A DNA stretch of 64,000 nt, taken from positions 174,453-238,452 of the forward strand of contig JAYRKY010000003.1 of assembly GCA_041905525.1 (NCBI GenBank), read 5' to 3'. A program made the position numbers and the translations under genes. Below are positions 45,935 through 53,461 of this stretch, piece by piece. The stretch's first letter is position 1, and each line of letters begins with the position of its first letter. The DNA comes from SHVO01 sp041905525 (GTDB lineage Bacteria > Pseudomonadota > Alphaproteobacteria > Rhodospirillales > Rhodospirillaceae). The notes under the pieces are model-generated. The model was not told the DNA's origin, made no database searches, and was given only the letters and a program-made list of their open reading frames with translations.

Positions 45935-45962
45935 GGATGCGGCGGTTTGCAAGGAGAGACAT

Positions 45963-46445
45963 ATGAAGGGCGACAAACAAGTCATCGCGTTCTTGAACAC
46001 GGTGCTGAAGAACGAGCTGACATCCATCAACCAATACTTCCTGCATTCGCGCATCCTGAAGCAGTGGGGCATGAACCGCCTAGCCGCGAAGGAATACGAA
46101 GAGTCGATCGACGAAATGAAACACGCCGATGCGCTGACGCAGCGCATCTTGTTCCTCGAAGGTCTTCCGAACCTGCAAGACCTAGGCAAGCTGATGATCG
46201 GTCAGGACGTCACGGAAATCCTGAAAGCGGACTTGGGCCTTGAGAACGCCGCCATCGCGCCGCTGAAGGACGCGATCGCGCACTGCGAGAAGGTCGGCGA
46301 CTACATCAGCCGCGAACTGTTCGAGGACATTCTCGAATCAGAGGAAGAACATATCGATTGGCTGGAGACGCAGCTCGATATGGTCGAGCGCATGGGACTG
46401 CAGAACTATGTGCAGCTCCAGTGTTCTTCGGACGGCAAGGAATAG
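45963..46445 (+). CDS. bfr: Bacterioferritin
   Basis: 160 residues from the ATG at 45963 with aaggagag before it. A 24-mer iron store with ferroxidase activity. All six ferroxidase ligands fall at the standard positions (Glu18, Glu51, His54, Glu94, Glu127, His130), and the haem ligand Met52 is present, so it is a haem-containing bacterioferritin. The convergent bfd gene lies 10 bp beyond, which pairs storage with the release factor. Confidence 0.97.
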   Translation: MKGDKQVIAFLNTVLKNELTSINQYFLHSRILKQWGMNRLAAKEYEESIDEMKHADALTQRILFLEGLPNLQDLGKLMIGQDVTEILKADLGLENAAIAPLKDAIAHCEKVGDYISRELFEDILESEEEHIDWLETQLDMVERMGLQNYVQLQCSSDGKE

Positions 46446-46455
46446 GGCGGCGCGT

Positions 46456-46644
46456 TTATTCCGCGGCCTGAAGCAGGGCGGGGCCGGCGACGTCGTCGAT
46501 CAGGTCCTGCGCCAGGCACATGCATTGGCCGCAGTTAATCTCGACACCGAACATGCGATAGGCGTCCGCGACCGTGCGGGCGCCTTTTTCGGCTGCCGTG
46601 GTGATTTGTTGGTCGGTCAGGGCATTGCAGATGCAGACGTACAT
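46456..46644 (-). CDS. bfd: Bacterioferritin-associated ferredoxin
   Basis: 62 residues from the ATG at 46644; a longer frame upstream is not protein-like. A [2Fe-2S] protein that delivers electrons to Bfr to release stored iron. The Bfd cysteine pattern is intact: Cys4-X-Cys6 near the N-terminus (MYVCICNALTDQQI) and Cys38-xx-Cys41 (NCGQCMC). Two Fur-like boxes stand directly upstream, so expression in iron starvation is expected. Convergent with bfr. Confidence 0.93.
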   Translation of the reverse strand: MYVCICNALTDQQITTAAEKGARTVADAYRMFGVEINCGQCMCLAQDLIDDVAGPALLQAAE

Positions 46645-46669
46645 TCTGGCGGCGCGCTCCGAGCTAACA

Positions 46670-46686
46670 TTGCGAATCACTCGCAA
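46670..46686. promoter_or_regulatory. Fur-like inverted repeat 1 upstream of bfd
   Basis: TTGCGAATCACTCGCAA, an 8-1-8 palindrome with one mismatched pair, 26 bp before the bfd start. Its half-site resembles alphaproteobacterial Fur-family boxes (TGCRAAT-type). The second box is centred 33 bp away. Confidence 0.55.
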
Positions 46687-46702
46687 CGCAAATCTATTGT
46701 CA

Positions 46703-46719
46703 TTGCGAATGATTTGCAA
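46703..46719. promoter_or_regulatory. Fur-like inverted repeat 2 upstream of bfd
   Basis: TTGCGAATGATTTGCAA, an 8-1-8 palindrome with one mismatched pair, sharing its left half TTGCGAAT with box 1. The 33-bp spacing, about three helical turns, puts both on the same DNA face. Confidence 0.55.
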
Positions 46720-46765
46720 GCGCCGCGTTTCGGGCCGCGCACCGCCTAAATATCTCTGATATAAT

Positions 46766-48067
46766 TTAAGTCGTTGAAATATAACGTTTCTGAAGCAGAG
46801 TGCCGTAGAAACCATCGAGGCCCCCGCGCTCCGGCCAGTGGGCCGGCAGGGTATTGAGGTCGCCGGCGCTGTCGATGAGGTGGGGGTCGCCGACGATGTC
46901 CTTGGGCAGCGCGATGGCGGCAAGCGACGGCTCGGTCGCGAGGACGGATGTGACCACGGCGCGGCGCTCCTCCGGCTGCAGCGAACACACACTATAGAAG
47001 ACATAGCCACCGGGCCTGACCATGGCCGCGGCCGCGCGAATCAGCTGCGCTTGTGCTGCGGCAGCCCCCACGGGATCCAGCGCCGTCTTCATCAGCGGAA
47101 GATCCGGATGCCGCCGGATCGTGCCGGTCGCCGTGCAGGGCGCATCGAGCAGCACCGCATCGGCCGGCGCGGCGGGACGCCACGTCAGAGCATCCGCTTC
47201 GAGCACCTGCGCTTGCAGATTCAAGCGCGCGAGATTGTCCCGCAGCAGGCCGAGGCGCGCGCCGGAGACATCGACCGCGGTCACGGTGTGACCCGCGGCC
47301 GCCAACTGCGCGGTCTTGCCGCCGGGGGCGGCGCAGAGATCGATGACCTGCGAAGGCTTCGAAAGGATGTGCGCGAGAATTTTTGCCGGCAGCGCGGCGG
47401 CCGCGTCCTGCACCCACCAGGCGCCTTCGGCGAAACCTTTGAGATCCTGAACGCGGCCCGCGTCCGTGAGACGGAGACTGCCGGTGGGCAGTGCCACGGC
47501 GCCGAGATCGGCGGCCCATTGCGCCGCCGCCGCCGGATCCTTCAGCGAAAGATCGAGCGGCGGTTCCTTGAGATGCGCTTCGGCGATTGCGCGCGCCACC
47601 GCCGGTCCGTAGGCCTCCTCCCAGCTTTTCCAGAGGCGATCCGGCGTAACGAGACGCGCGGCATCCTGCGCCGCGACGAACGACGCGCCTTTCTCGGAGA
47701 CACGGCGCAGAACCGCGTTCACAAAGCCGGCGGCGGGCGCATAGCCCTGCTTGGCGAGCGCGACGCTCGTGGCCACGGCGGCGTGCGGCGGCGTGCCGAG
47801 GAACAAGAGCTGCGCCGCGCCCAGACGCAGGATATCCATCACCGGGTCGGCGGGTTTCTTCGTCACGAACACTTTAAGAACCGCGTCGATCTGCCCGAAG
47901 CGGCGCAGCATGGTGGCGACGAGCAGCCGCGCGAAGGCGCGGTCGCGCGCCTCAAGCCGCGCCGTCTGTGCGTCGAAAGCATCGTCGACGCTGCGGTGCT
48001 TGCGCAGGACGCCGTCGAGAAGCTGAAGCGCGGCCTTACGCGCCGCGATATCGGAATTGTCGGTCAT
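46766..48067 (-). CDS. rsmB: 16S rRNA cytosine-5 methyltransferase RsmB/NOP family
   Basis: 433 residues from the ATG at 48067. An N-terminal NusB-like helical domain (ARKAALQLLDGVLRKHRSVDDAF, ... FVNAVLRRVS) is joined to the SAM-dependent m5C domain: VIDLCAAPGGKTAQLAA (motif I), the first active-site cysteine in LLDAPCTATGTIRRHPD and the second in SVCSLQPEE. It methylates C967 of 16S rRNA in E. coli. The N-terminal domain confirms the RsmB branch rather than RsmF. Confidence 0.93.
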   Translation of the reverse strand: MTDNSDIAARKAALQLLDGVLRKHRSVDDAFDAQTARLEARDRAFARLLVATMLRRFGQIDAVLKVFVTKKPADPVMDILRLGAAQLLFLGTPPHAAVATSVALAKQGYAPAAGFVNAVLRRVSEKGASFVAAQDAARLVTPDRLWKSWEEAYGPAVARAIAEAHLKEPPLDLSLKDPAAAAQWAADLGAVALPTGSLRLTDAGRVQDLKGFAEGAWWVQDAAAALPAKILAHILSKPSQVIDLCAAPGGKTAQLAAAGHTVTAVDVSGARLGLLRDNLARLNLQAQVLEADALTWRPAAPADAVLLDAPCTATGTIRRHPDLPLMKTALDPVGAAAAQAQLIRAAAAMVRPGGYVFYSVCSLQPEERRAVVTSVLATEPSLAAIALPKDIVGDPHLIDSAGDLNTLPAHWPERGGLDGFYGTLLQKRYISTT

Positions 48068-48140
48068 GCAGGAGCAAAGAGAACAGACCGCCGGCAAAGT
48101 CAATGTGGCGGGTCGCGGCGAAGTCCTCTAGGTTCGCCGC

Positions 48141-48872
48141 ATGGACGAGACCCTGAAATCGAAAATCGACGCCGTCCCTTACTGGTACCACAAGATCGCT
48201 CTGCCGGGCGGACTGGTGACGCCGGGATGGGCGCCCTTGTATCCCGAGCGCTACGATATCCCGCGCGACATGAGCGGCCAGCGCGTTCTGGATGTCGGCG
48301 CATGGGACGGCTATTGGACCTTCGAGGCGCTGAAACGCGGCGCGGCCCATGTCGTGGCGATCGACGACTTTTCCGACACCCTCGGAAAAGAAGGGCTGAT
48401 CCATCCCAAGTGGCACAACTTCGATTTATGCGCGCAGGCCTTGGGCTACGGTCCCGACCGCGTGACCCGGCGCGAGATGAGCGTTTACGACGTTTCGCCC
48501 GAAACCCTCGGCACCTTCGACACCGTGTTTTTCTTCGGCACGCTCTACCATCTGCGCCACCCATTGCTGGCGCTCGATAAGCTGGCGAGCGTGTGCACGG
48601 GCGGTATTCATGTCGAGAGCGCGATCATCGACGACTTCAGTCCCTACCGCGGCGGTGTGGGCAAGGGCTACCCCGGCGGCCAGATGGTGATGGAGTTCTA
48701 TCCGCACAGCGAGCTCGGCAATAATCCGACCAACTGGTGGGCACCGACGCTTCAGTGTTTGGGCCAGATGGTCAACGCCGCGGGATTTCGCGACACGATG
48801 GCCTGGAAGCTTGAAGAAGGTCCGACGAGCCCGCCCTACTGCCGCGGCCTCGTGAAGGCCAGGCGCGCCTAG
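48141..48872 (+). CDS. Class I methyltransferase, CmoB/DUF1698-like
   Basis: 243 residues. WYHKIALPGGLVTPGW, VLDVGAWDGYWTFEALKRGA (SAM motif I) and DTVFFFGTLYHLRHPLLALDKLA match the methyltransferase type annotated as DUF1698 and related to the tRNA mo5U34 enzyme CmoB. The CmoB N-terminal region is missing, so small-molecule or glycan targets are also possible. Divergent from rsmB with 73 bp between starts. Confidence 0.8.
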   Translation: MDETLKSKIDAVPYWYHKIALPGGLVTPGWAPLYPERYDIPRDMSGQRVLDVGAWDGYWTFEALKRGAAHVVAIDDFSDTLGKEGLIHPKWHNFDLCAQALGYGPDRVTRREMSVYDVSPETLGTFDTVFFFGTLYHLRHPLLALDKLASVCTGGIHVESAIIDDFSPYRGGVGKGYPGGQMVMEFYPHSELGNNPTNWWAPTLQCLGQMVNAAGFRDTMAWKLEEGPTSPPYCRGLVKARRA

Positions 48873-48897
48873 CAGCGCCTGCGCTCTCGCACGCTTC

Positions 48898-49836
48898 TTA
48901 GCCCCACGGACCCGGGCGCCGCGCCGCGGGCCGCGCCCCGCGCACCTGCGCTTCCGGATCCCACGCCGCGGCGACGCTGACGTCCTCGCCGCCGGCACCG
49001 CCCGCGAGTTCCTGAAGCTTCTTCACGCGATTGGCCGTGGACGGGTGCGTCGAGAAAAGATTGTCGGCGCCGCGTCCGCTGAGCGGATTGATGATGAAGA
49101 GATGCGCCGTCGCCGGATTGCGCTCGGCGTCATTATTCGGGATTTGCCGCGCGCCGCGCTCAAGCTTGGAGAGGGCGGACGCCAGCGCCAGAGGGTCGCC
49201 GGTGATCGCCGCGCCGCCCGCATCGGCGCCGTACTCGCGCGCGCGGGAGATCGCGAACTGCACCATCATCGCGGTGAGCGGCGCGAGAATCATGACGGCG
49301 AGGGTGCCGATGGCGCCCATGGGATTGCGGTTGTCGCTGCCGCCGCGAAACAGGAAGGCGAAGTTGGCGAGCATGCCGATGGCGCCGGCGAGGGTGGCGG
49401 TGATCGTCATGACGAGGGTATCGTGATGTTTCACGTGCGCGAGCTCATGGGCCATGACGCCGCGGATTTCCCGCTCGTCCAGAATCTCGAGAAGGCCGGT
49501 GGTCGCGGCGACGGCGGCATTTTCCGGATTGCGGCCGGTGGCGAACGCGTTGGGCTGCGAATTCTCCATGATGTAGACCTTGGGCATCGGCATGTTCGCG
49601 CGGCGCGCGAGATCTTCGACCAGCGCGTAGAAGCGCGGGGCGCTGGCGCGGTCCACCTGTTTCGCGCCGTACATGCGCAAAACCATCTTGTCGGAATTCC
49701 AATAGGCGAAGGCGTTCATGCCCAGCGCCATGATGAAGGCGATGAGCATTCCCTGCTGCGCGCCGATGAGATAGCCGGCGGTCAGGAAAAGTCCGGTGAG
49801 GGCGGCGAGAAGAAGCCCGGCCCGCATCGTGTTCAT
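48898..49836 (-). CDS. htpX: Zinc metalloprotease HtpX homologue
   Basis: 312 residues from the ATG at 49836, with aggagat before it; the open frame further upstream is discarded. M48 membrane protease for quality control of inner-membrane proteins. Two hydrophobic helices at the N-terminus (AGLLLAALTGLFLTAGYLIG, MLIAFIMALGMNAFAYW), PKVYIMENSQPNAFATGRNP, the zinc site VMAHELAHVKHHD (HExxH), and two more hydrophobic segments after it. The C-terminal Gly/Ala-rich tail is slightly longer than in E. coli. Confidence 0.95.
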   Translation of the reverse strand: MNTMRAGLLLAALTGLFLTAGYLIGAQQGMLIAFIMALGMNAFAYWNSDKMVLRMYGAKQVDRASAPRFYALVEDLARRANMPMPKVYIMENSQPNAFATGRNPENAAVAATTGLLEILDEREIRGVMAHELAHVKHHDTLVMTITATLAGAIGMLANFAFLFRGGSDNRNPMGAIGTLAVMILAPLTAMMVQFAISRAREYGADAGGAAITGDPLALASALSKLERGARQIPNNDAERNPATAHLFIINPLSGRGADNLFSTHPSTANRVKKLQELAGGAGGEDVSVAAAWDPEAQVRGARPAARRPGPWG

Positions 49837-49934
49837 CGTTTCGATCTCCTCAAAAAGTCTTCGTCCTGAGGTATGTCGCCGCGCGCCGCTGTGCAAGACG
49901 TGCCAAAGCCGCGGATCTTCGATAGGGTGAACCC

Positions 49935-50138
49935 ATGACGGATCAAAACGACAGTTCGGTAACACAACCGCCGCCGCTGGGGCTTTCGCCCGAAGCGGCG
50001 GCGCTGAAGCCGCGGCCGCCGGCGGCCGGCGGCGCGGCGGCCCCGATGGAATTCCCCCCGGAAAAGGGCGGCCCGAAGGGTCTTGAGCCCACCCGCTACG
50101 GCGACTGGGAGAAGAAGGGGCGCTGCTCCGACTTCTAG
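49935..50138 (+). CDS. DUF1674 (SdhAF4-like) protein
   Basis: 67 residues. The C-terminal block GGPKGLEPTRYGDWEKKGRCSDF is the diagnostic DUF1674 end, shared with the mitochondrial succinate dehydrogenase assembly factor SDHAF4; the front half is Pro/Ala-rich and probably disordered. A role in maturing flavinylated SdhA is inferred from the eukaryotic family. It is divergent from htpX and far from any sdh gene in this window. Confidence 0.9.
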   Translation: MTDQNDSSVTQPPPLGLSPEAAALKPRPPAAGGAAAPMEFPPEKGGPKGLEPTRYGDWEKKGRCSDF

Positions 50139-50321
50139 GCGCGGGCGAAACGACGTCGTGCACGCGTTACATTGGGCGTCGGCGGCGCGACATTTGACCG
50201 GGCGCAATGAATGCCGGCCCCGAGTCCCTCAATATATTTTTAAGTCCGGACTGCTAACCGTTTGATTCCGGCCTGGGTCCCGCGGCTGATTTAGGATCGG
50301 ACCGGGCGATGGGGGTTTGGT

Positions 50322-51713
50322 GTGTCGTTAGGTGCGTTCCTCGATCTGTTTCGGCGTCAGCGCATCGCGCAGGCCGATAGCGACATGTTTCCACGCGAAG
50401 AGGGCGAAGATGCGCTCGGCATCGAGCCCTTGCGCATTCTCATCAGCCCGCTCGCGGGCGATCTCCAAGGCCTTGCCGCACGCCATATCCGCGACCGGCT
50501 TTCCGGCCACACCGGCGTTGTCATTCAAGTCGCCGACCGCGCGCTGACCGCGCCGGGCGCCGATCACGGCGCGCCCTTGTTCGTCTCGATGGCGGTCGAC
50601 CTTGGACGCCGCTGGCTGAAGCGCGAACGCGCCGATCTTCTGATCTGGGGCGAGAGTGTGCCCGCAAAACTTTCGGGCGGCCCCCAGCGCGCCTCATGGC
50701 GCTTGCGATTCCTGTCCCTTTCCACCCCGCTACACGCGCAGAGCGCGAGTTTCTCCGCGCTTGAACGTCTGGAAGTGCCGGCGCTGTTCGACGACGCCAC
50801 GGGCAATCTCGTTTTCGGCGCGGCGTTGGCCGCGGTCAGTGTGGAAAGCGCGGACGGTCTGCGGGCGCGCGCCGCGCTGTTCCGTCCGGTGCTGCGGGCC
50901 GCCACGCGATTCGCCGAGGGCGACATGGTGGGCACGGTAGCCGAGTGCGCGACCGCCCAAGCCTGCTATGCGGCGCTGCTGCTTCTCGAAGGAGCGCGGA
51001 CCGGCAACGACAAGATGCTGCAGCGTGCGGTGGCGGTGTACCAGGGCGCTTTGATCCTGGGCGAAGACGCCTTCCCGCTGCACGAACGCGCCATGATCGG
51101 CAGCCACATCGCCGACGCCTTGTCCTTGATCACGGAACTGACGGCGCAGTCGCGCTTCTCGGAAAAGACCGTCGAATACTACCGCGCCGCGCTTGGCATG
51201 GTGCGCAAGGAAGTGTTCGCCGACGAATACGCCGCCTTGCATACGCGGCTCGGGCTTGCGCTGCATGGGCTCGCGGCGTCCTCGGGCGAAGCGATCCATC
51301 TGAAAGAAGCCGCCGACGCCTTCACTGCCGCGACCAATATCTGGACGATCACCGACGCGCCGGAGCGTTGGGCCGATATCCAGAACTCGCTGGGCGGATT
51401 ACTCATCACGATGGGACGGCTTACACAACAACCGCCCTTGTTCGACAAGGCAGTCGCCGTGTTCACCAAGATCGCCCAAGCGCGCAGCCGCGCTCAAGCG
51501 CCGGCGGTGTGGGCCGCGACGCTGGCGAATATCGGCGCCGCTCTCAAAGAAAAAGGCGCGGCGTCCAAAGACGCCGCTTACCTTCAACAGGCTTTGGAAG
51601 CCTTCGACCAGGCGATGCAGGTCTTCACCGAACTCGACCTGGAGAGCAGCGCCAAGGTGGTCGAGATTCAGCGCGGCCAGGTCTTGACGCTCCTGTCGGC
51701 CTACCGCGCTTAA
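50322..51713 (+). CDS. TPR-like helical protein of unknown function
   Basis: 463 residues, GTG start at 50322. The first 150 residues form an alpha/beta region (LRILISPLAGD, HTGVVIQVADRALTAPG, RADLLIWGESV, WRLRFLSLS). From about residue 190 onward the chain is helical with repeats of TPR character (AVAVYQGALILGEDAF, KTVEYYRAALGMVRKEV, AADAFTAATNIWTIT, AVAVFTKIAQARSRAQAP, ALEAFDQAMQVFTEL). No transmembrane or signal segment. The N-domain resembles the nucleotide-sensing-like front of some TPR proteins, but I cannot name a family. Confidence 0.7.
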   Translation: MSLGAFLDLFRRQRIAQADSDMFPREEGEDALGIEPLRILISPLAGDLQGLAARHIRDRLSGHTGVVIQVADRALTAPGADHGAPLFVSMAVDLGRRWLKRERADLLIWGESVPAKLSGGPQRASWRLRFLSLSTPLHAQSASFSALERLEVPALFDDATGNLVFGAALAAVSVESADGLRARAALFRPVLRAATRFAEGDMVGTVAECATAQACYAALLLLEGARTGNDKMLQRAVAVYQGALILGEDAFPLHERAMIGSHIADALSLITELTAQSRFSEKTVEYYRAALGMVRKEVFADEYAALHTRLGLALHGLAASSGEAIHLKEAADAFTAATNIWTITDAPERWADIQNSLGGLLITMGRLTQQPPLFDKAVAVFTKIAQARSRAQAPAVWAATLANIGAALKEKGAASKDAAYLQQALEAFDQAMQVFTELDLESSAKVVEIQRGQVLTLLSAYRA

Positions 51714-51734
51714 GCTTTCGCTTCGCCTCGCGCG

Positions 51735-52388
51735 TTAAGCCGCGAGCGGCACCGGCGCGAGCGCGCGGGCCGCGGAACGCGCTGCAGCTACGCCCTTCGC
51801 AGCGACGTCGGGGCCAATGGCCTGGCCTTCCACCTCAATGAACGACACATCGTTCATTCCCAGGAATCCGAACACCGTGCGCAGGTACGGCTCCTGATGG
51901 TTCATGGCCGCAGCCGGAGACCCGCTGCCGTAGAAACCGCCGCGGCTGACCACCACGACAACTTTCTTGTTCTTCAGCAGGCCCTCCGGTCCGTTCGCGG
52001 TGTAGCGGAACGTGCGTCCGGCGCGCGCGATGTGATCGATCCAGGCCTTGAGCGTCGTGGGGATGGTGAAGTTGTACATCGGCGCGGCGACGACAATCGT
52101 ATCCGCGGCTTCAACTTCTTCGATCAGCCGGTCGGCGAAAGCGACAGCGGCCTGTTCCTCGCCGGTGCGCGCGGCGGGCGTTTTGCCGAGAGCCGCGAGG
52201 GTCTCACTGGAAAGGTGGGGGATGTTGGACGGGGCGAGGGCGCGTTCGACCACGGCGCCGACCGGGTTCTGGCGTTTCCAGGCGGCGATGAATTCGCCGG
52301 CGATTTCGCGCGACTTGGATTGGCCTTCGAACAGGCTGGAGGTGACGAAGAGAAGGTTGCTGTCGGTCTTGGAAGATGTGGTGGTCAT
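51735..52388 (-). CDS. azoR: FMN-dependent NADH-azoreductase
   Basis: 217 residues. Flavodoxin-like quinone/azo reductase: LLFVTSSLFEGQSKSREIAGEFIAAW, the FMN-binding VVAAPMYNFTIPTTLKAWIDHIARAGRTFRYTANGPEGLL, and VVVVSRGGFYGSG. It reduces quinones and azo compounds with two-electron transfer from NADH. Divergent from a LysR gene with a clear palindrome between them, the classical set-up of a LysR-regulated reductase. Confidence 0.93.
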   Translation of the reverse strand: MTTTSSKTDSNLLFVTSSLFEGQSKSREIAGEFIAAWKRQNPVGAVVERALAPSNIPHLSSETLAALGKTPAARTGEEQAAVAFADRLIEEVEAADTIVVAAPMYNFTIPTTLKAWIDHIARAGRTFRYTANGPEGLLKNKKVVVVVSRGGFYGSGSPAAAMNHQEPYLRTVFGFLGMNDVSFIEVEGQAIGPDVAAKGVAAARSAARALAPVPLAA

Positions 52389-52481
52389 GGTGGACCCTCC
52401 TGAATGAATGGGCGCGGGTGGCGTGGGGGAGACTTTGCGCTCGCTAACCCATCATGAAAATCGGCCAACTTGTGATATTAT

Positions 52482-52500
52482 CCATCATATTTTATGATGG
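52482..52500. promoter_or_regulatory. Perfect palindrome, probable LysR operator for azoR/lysR
   Basis: CCATCATA-TTT-TATGATGG is an exact 8-3-8 inverted repeat ending 4 bp before the LysR ATG. A further half-site CCATCAT lies at 52449-52455, 33 bp closer to azoR. This is the recognition-plus-activation site spacing usual for LysR proteins. Confidence 0.7.
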
Positions 52501-52504
52501 CTTT

Positions 52505-53461
52505 ATGCTTGACCGTCTCACCCTCGACCAGCTTCGGACCCTCATCGCCGTCGCCGAAACCGGCAGCTTTTCCGCCGCCGGCCGGCGTTTGGCGCGGGTG
52601 CAATCCGCCGTCAGCCAGACCATTCAGGGTCTTGAGACCACGCTGGGACTGCCGTTGTTCGAACGGGAGGGGAAGACACCGGTGCTGACGGACGCGGGCC
52701 GCGTGCTGCTCGCGGATGCGCGGCGCCTAGTCGAAGGGGCGGAGGCGTTACGCGCGAAAGCCGAACGCATCGCCTCGGACCTGGAGCCGGAACTGACGCT
52801 CGCCGTCGATCCGATGTTTCCCGGCGCCCTGGTGCGCGAAAGCTTGAAGGACCTGGCCGGCCTCTTCCCGTGTTTGCCGGTGACGGTGTTCACCGAGGCG
52901 CTCGGCGGTGCCGAACAACGCCTGCGCGACGGCGCGGCGCGCATCGGCATATTCACCACCGGCGGCCGTGCGCTGCAGGGCCTGGTCACCGAGGACCTGC
53001 CGCCGGTCACGCTCATTCCGGTCGCCGCGCACGATCATGCGCTGGCGCGCGCGCCCACGCCGATCGCGCGGGCGCAGCTTGAAGCCGAGGTGCAGCTTGT
53101 GCTGACGGACCGAACGCAGATCACCGCCGGGTTTTCCGGCGGCGTGATCAGCCACCGGGTGTGGCGCTTCGCCGATCTGGCGACACGCCTCGACTATCTG
53201 CTTGCCGGTTTCGGCTGGTGCAATATGCCGCTGCATATGGTCGAGGGGCATATCGAGGACGGACGCCTCGTGCCTCTCAAATTGGAAGAGTACGAGAGTC
53301 TCTCATTGCCCGTTGCCGTGGTCTACGACCGGAAGTACACGCCCGGGCGCGCGGGCCGCTGGCTGCTAGACGATATCAAGTCCAAGCTGGCGCAGTGCCC
53401 CCAGCGCTTTGTCGGCGCGGCCGCCCGCGAAAAAACGGCTAAGTCGAAACGCGGTTCTTGA
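52505..53461 (+). CDS. LysR-family transcriptional regulator
   Basis: 318 residues from the ATG at 52505; an earlier in-frame ATG at 52454 would put the operator inside the gene. Winged helix-turn-helix: LTLDQLRTLIAVAETGSFSAAGRRLARVQSAVSQTIQGLETTLGLPLFEREGK, then a two-lobe effector domain (LTLAVDPMFPG, RIGIFTTGG, GFGWCNMPLHMVEGHIEDGRLVPL). It probably controls azoR and itself. The last 23 bp overlap the convergent acs gene. Confidence 0.93.
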   Translation: MLDRLTLDQLRTLIAVAETGSFSAAGRRLARVQSAVSQTIQGLETTLGLPLFEREGKTPVLTDAGRVLLADARRLVEGAEALRAKAERIASDLEPELTLAVDPMFPGALVRESLKDLAGLFPCLPVTVFTEALGGAEQRLRDGAARIGIFTTGGRALQGLVTEDLPPVTLIPVAAHDHALARAPTPIARAQLEAEVQLVLTDRTQITAGFSGGVISHRVWRFADLATRLDYLLAGFGWCNMPLHMVEGHIEDGRLVPLKLEEYESLSLPVAVVYDRKYTPGRAGRWLLDDIKSKLAQCPQRFVGAAAREKTAKSKRGS

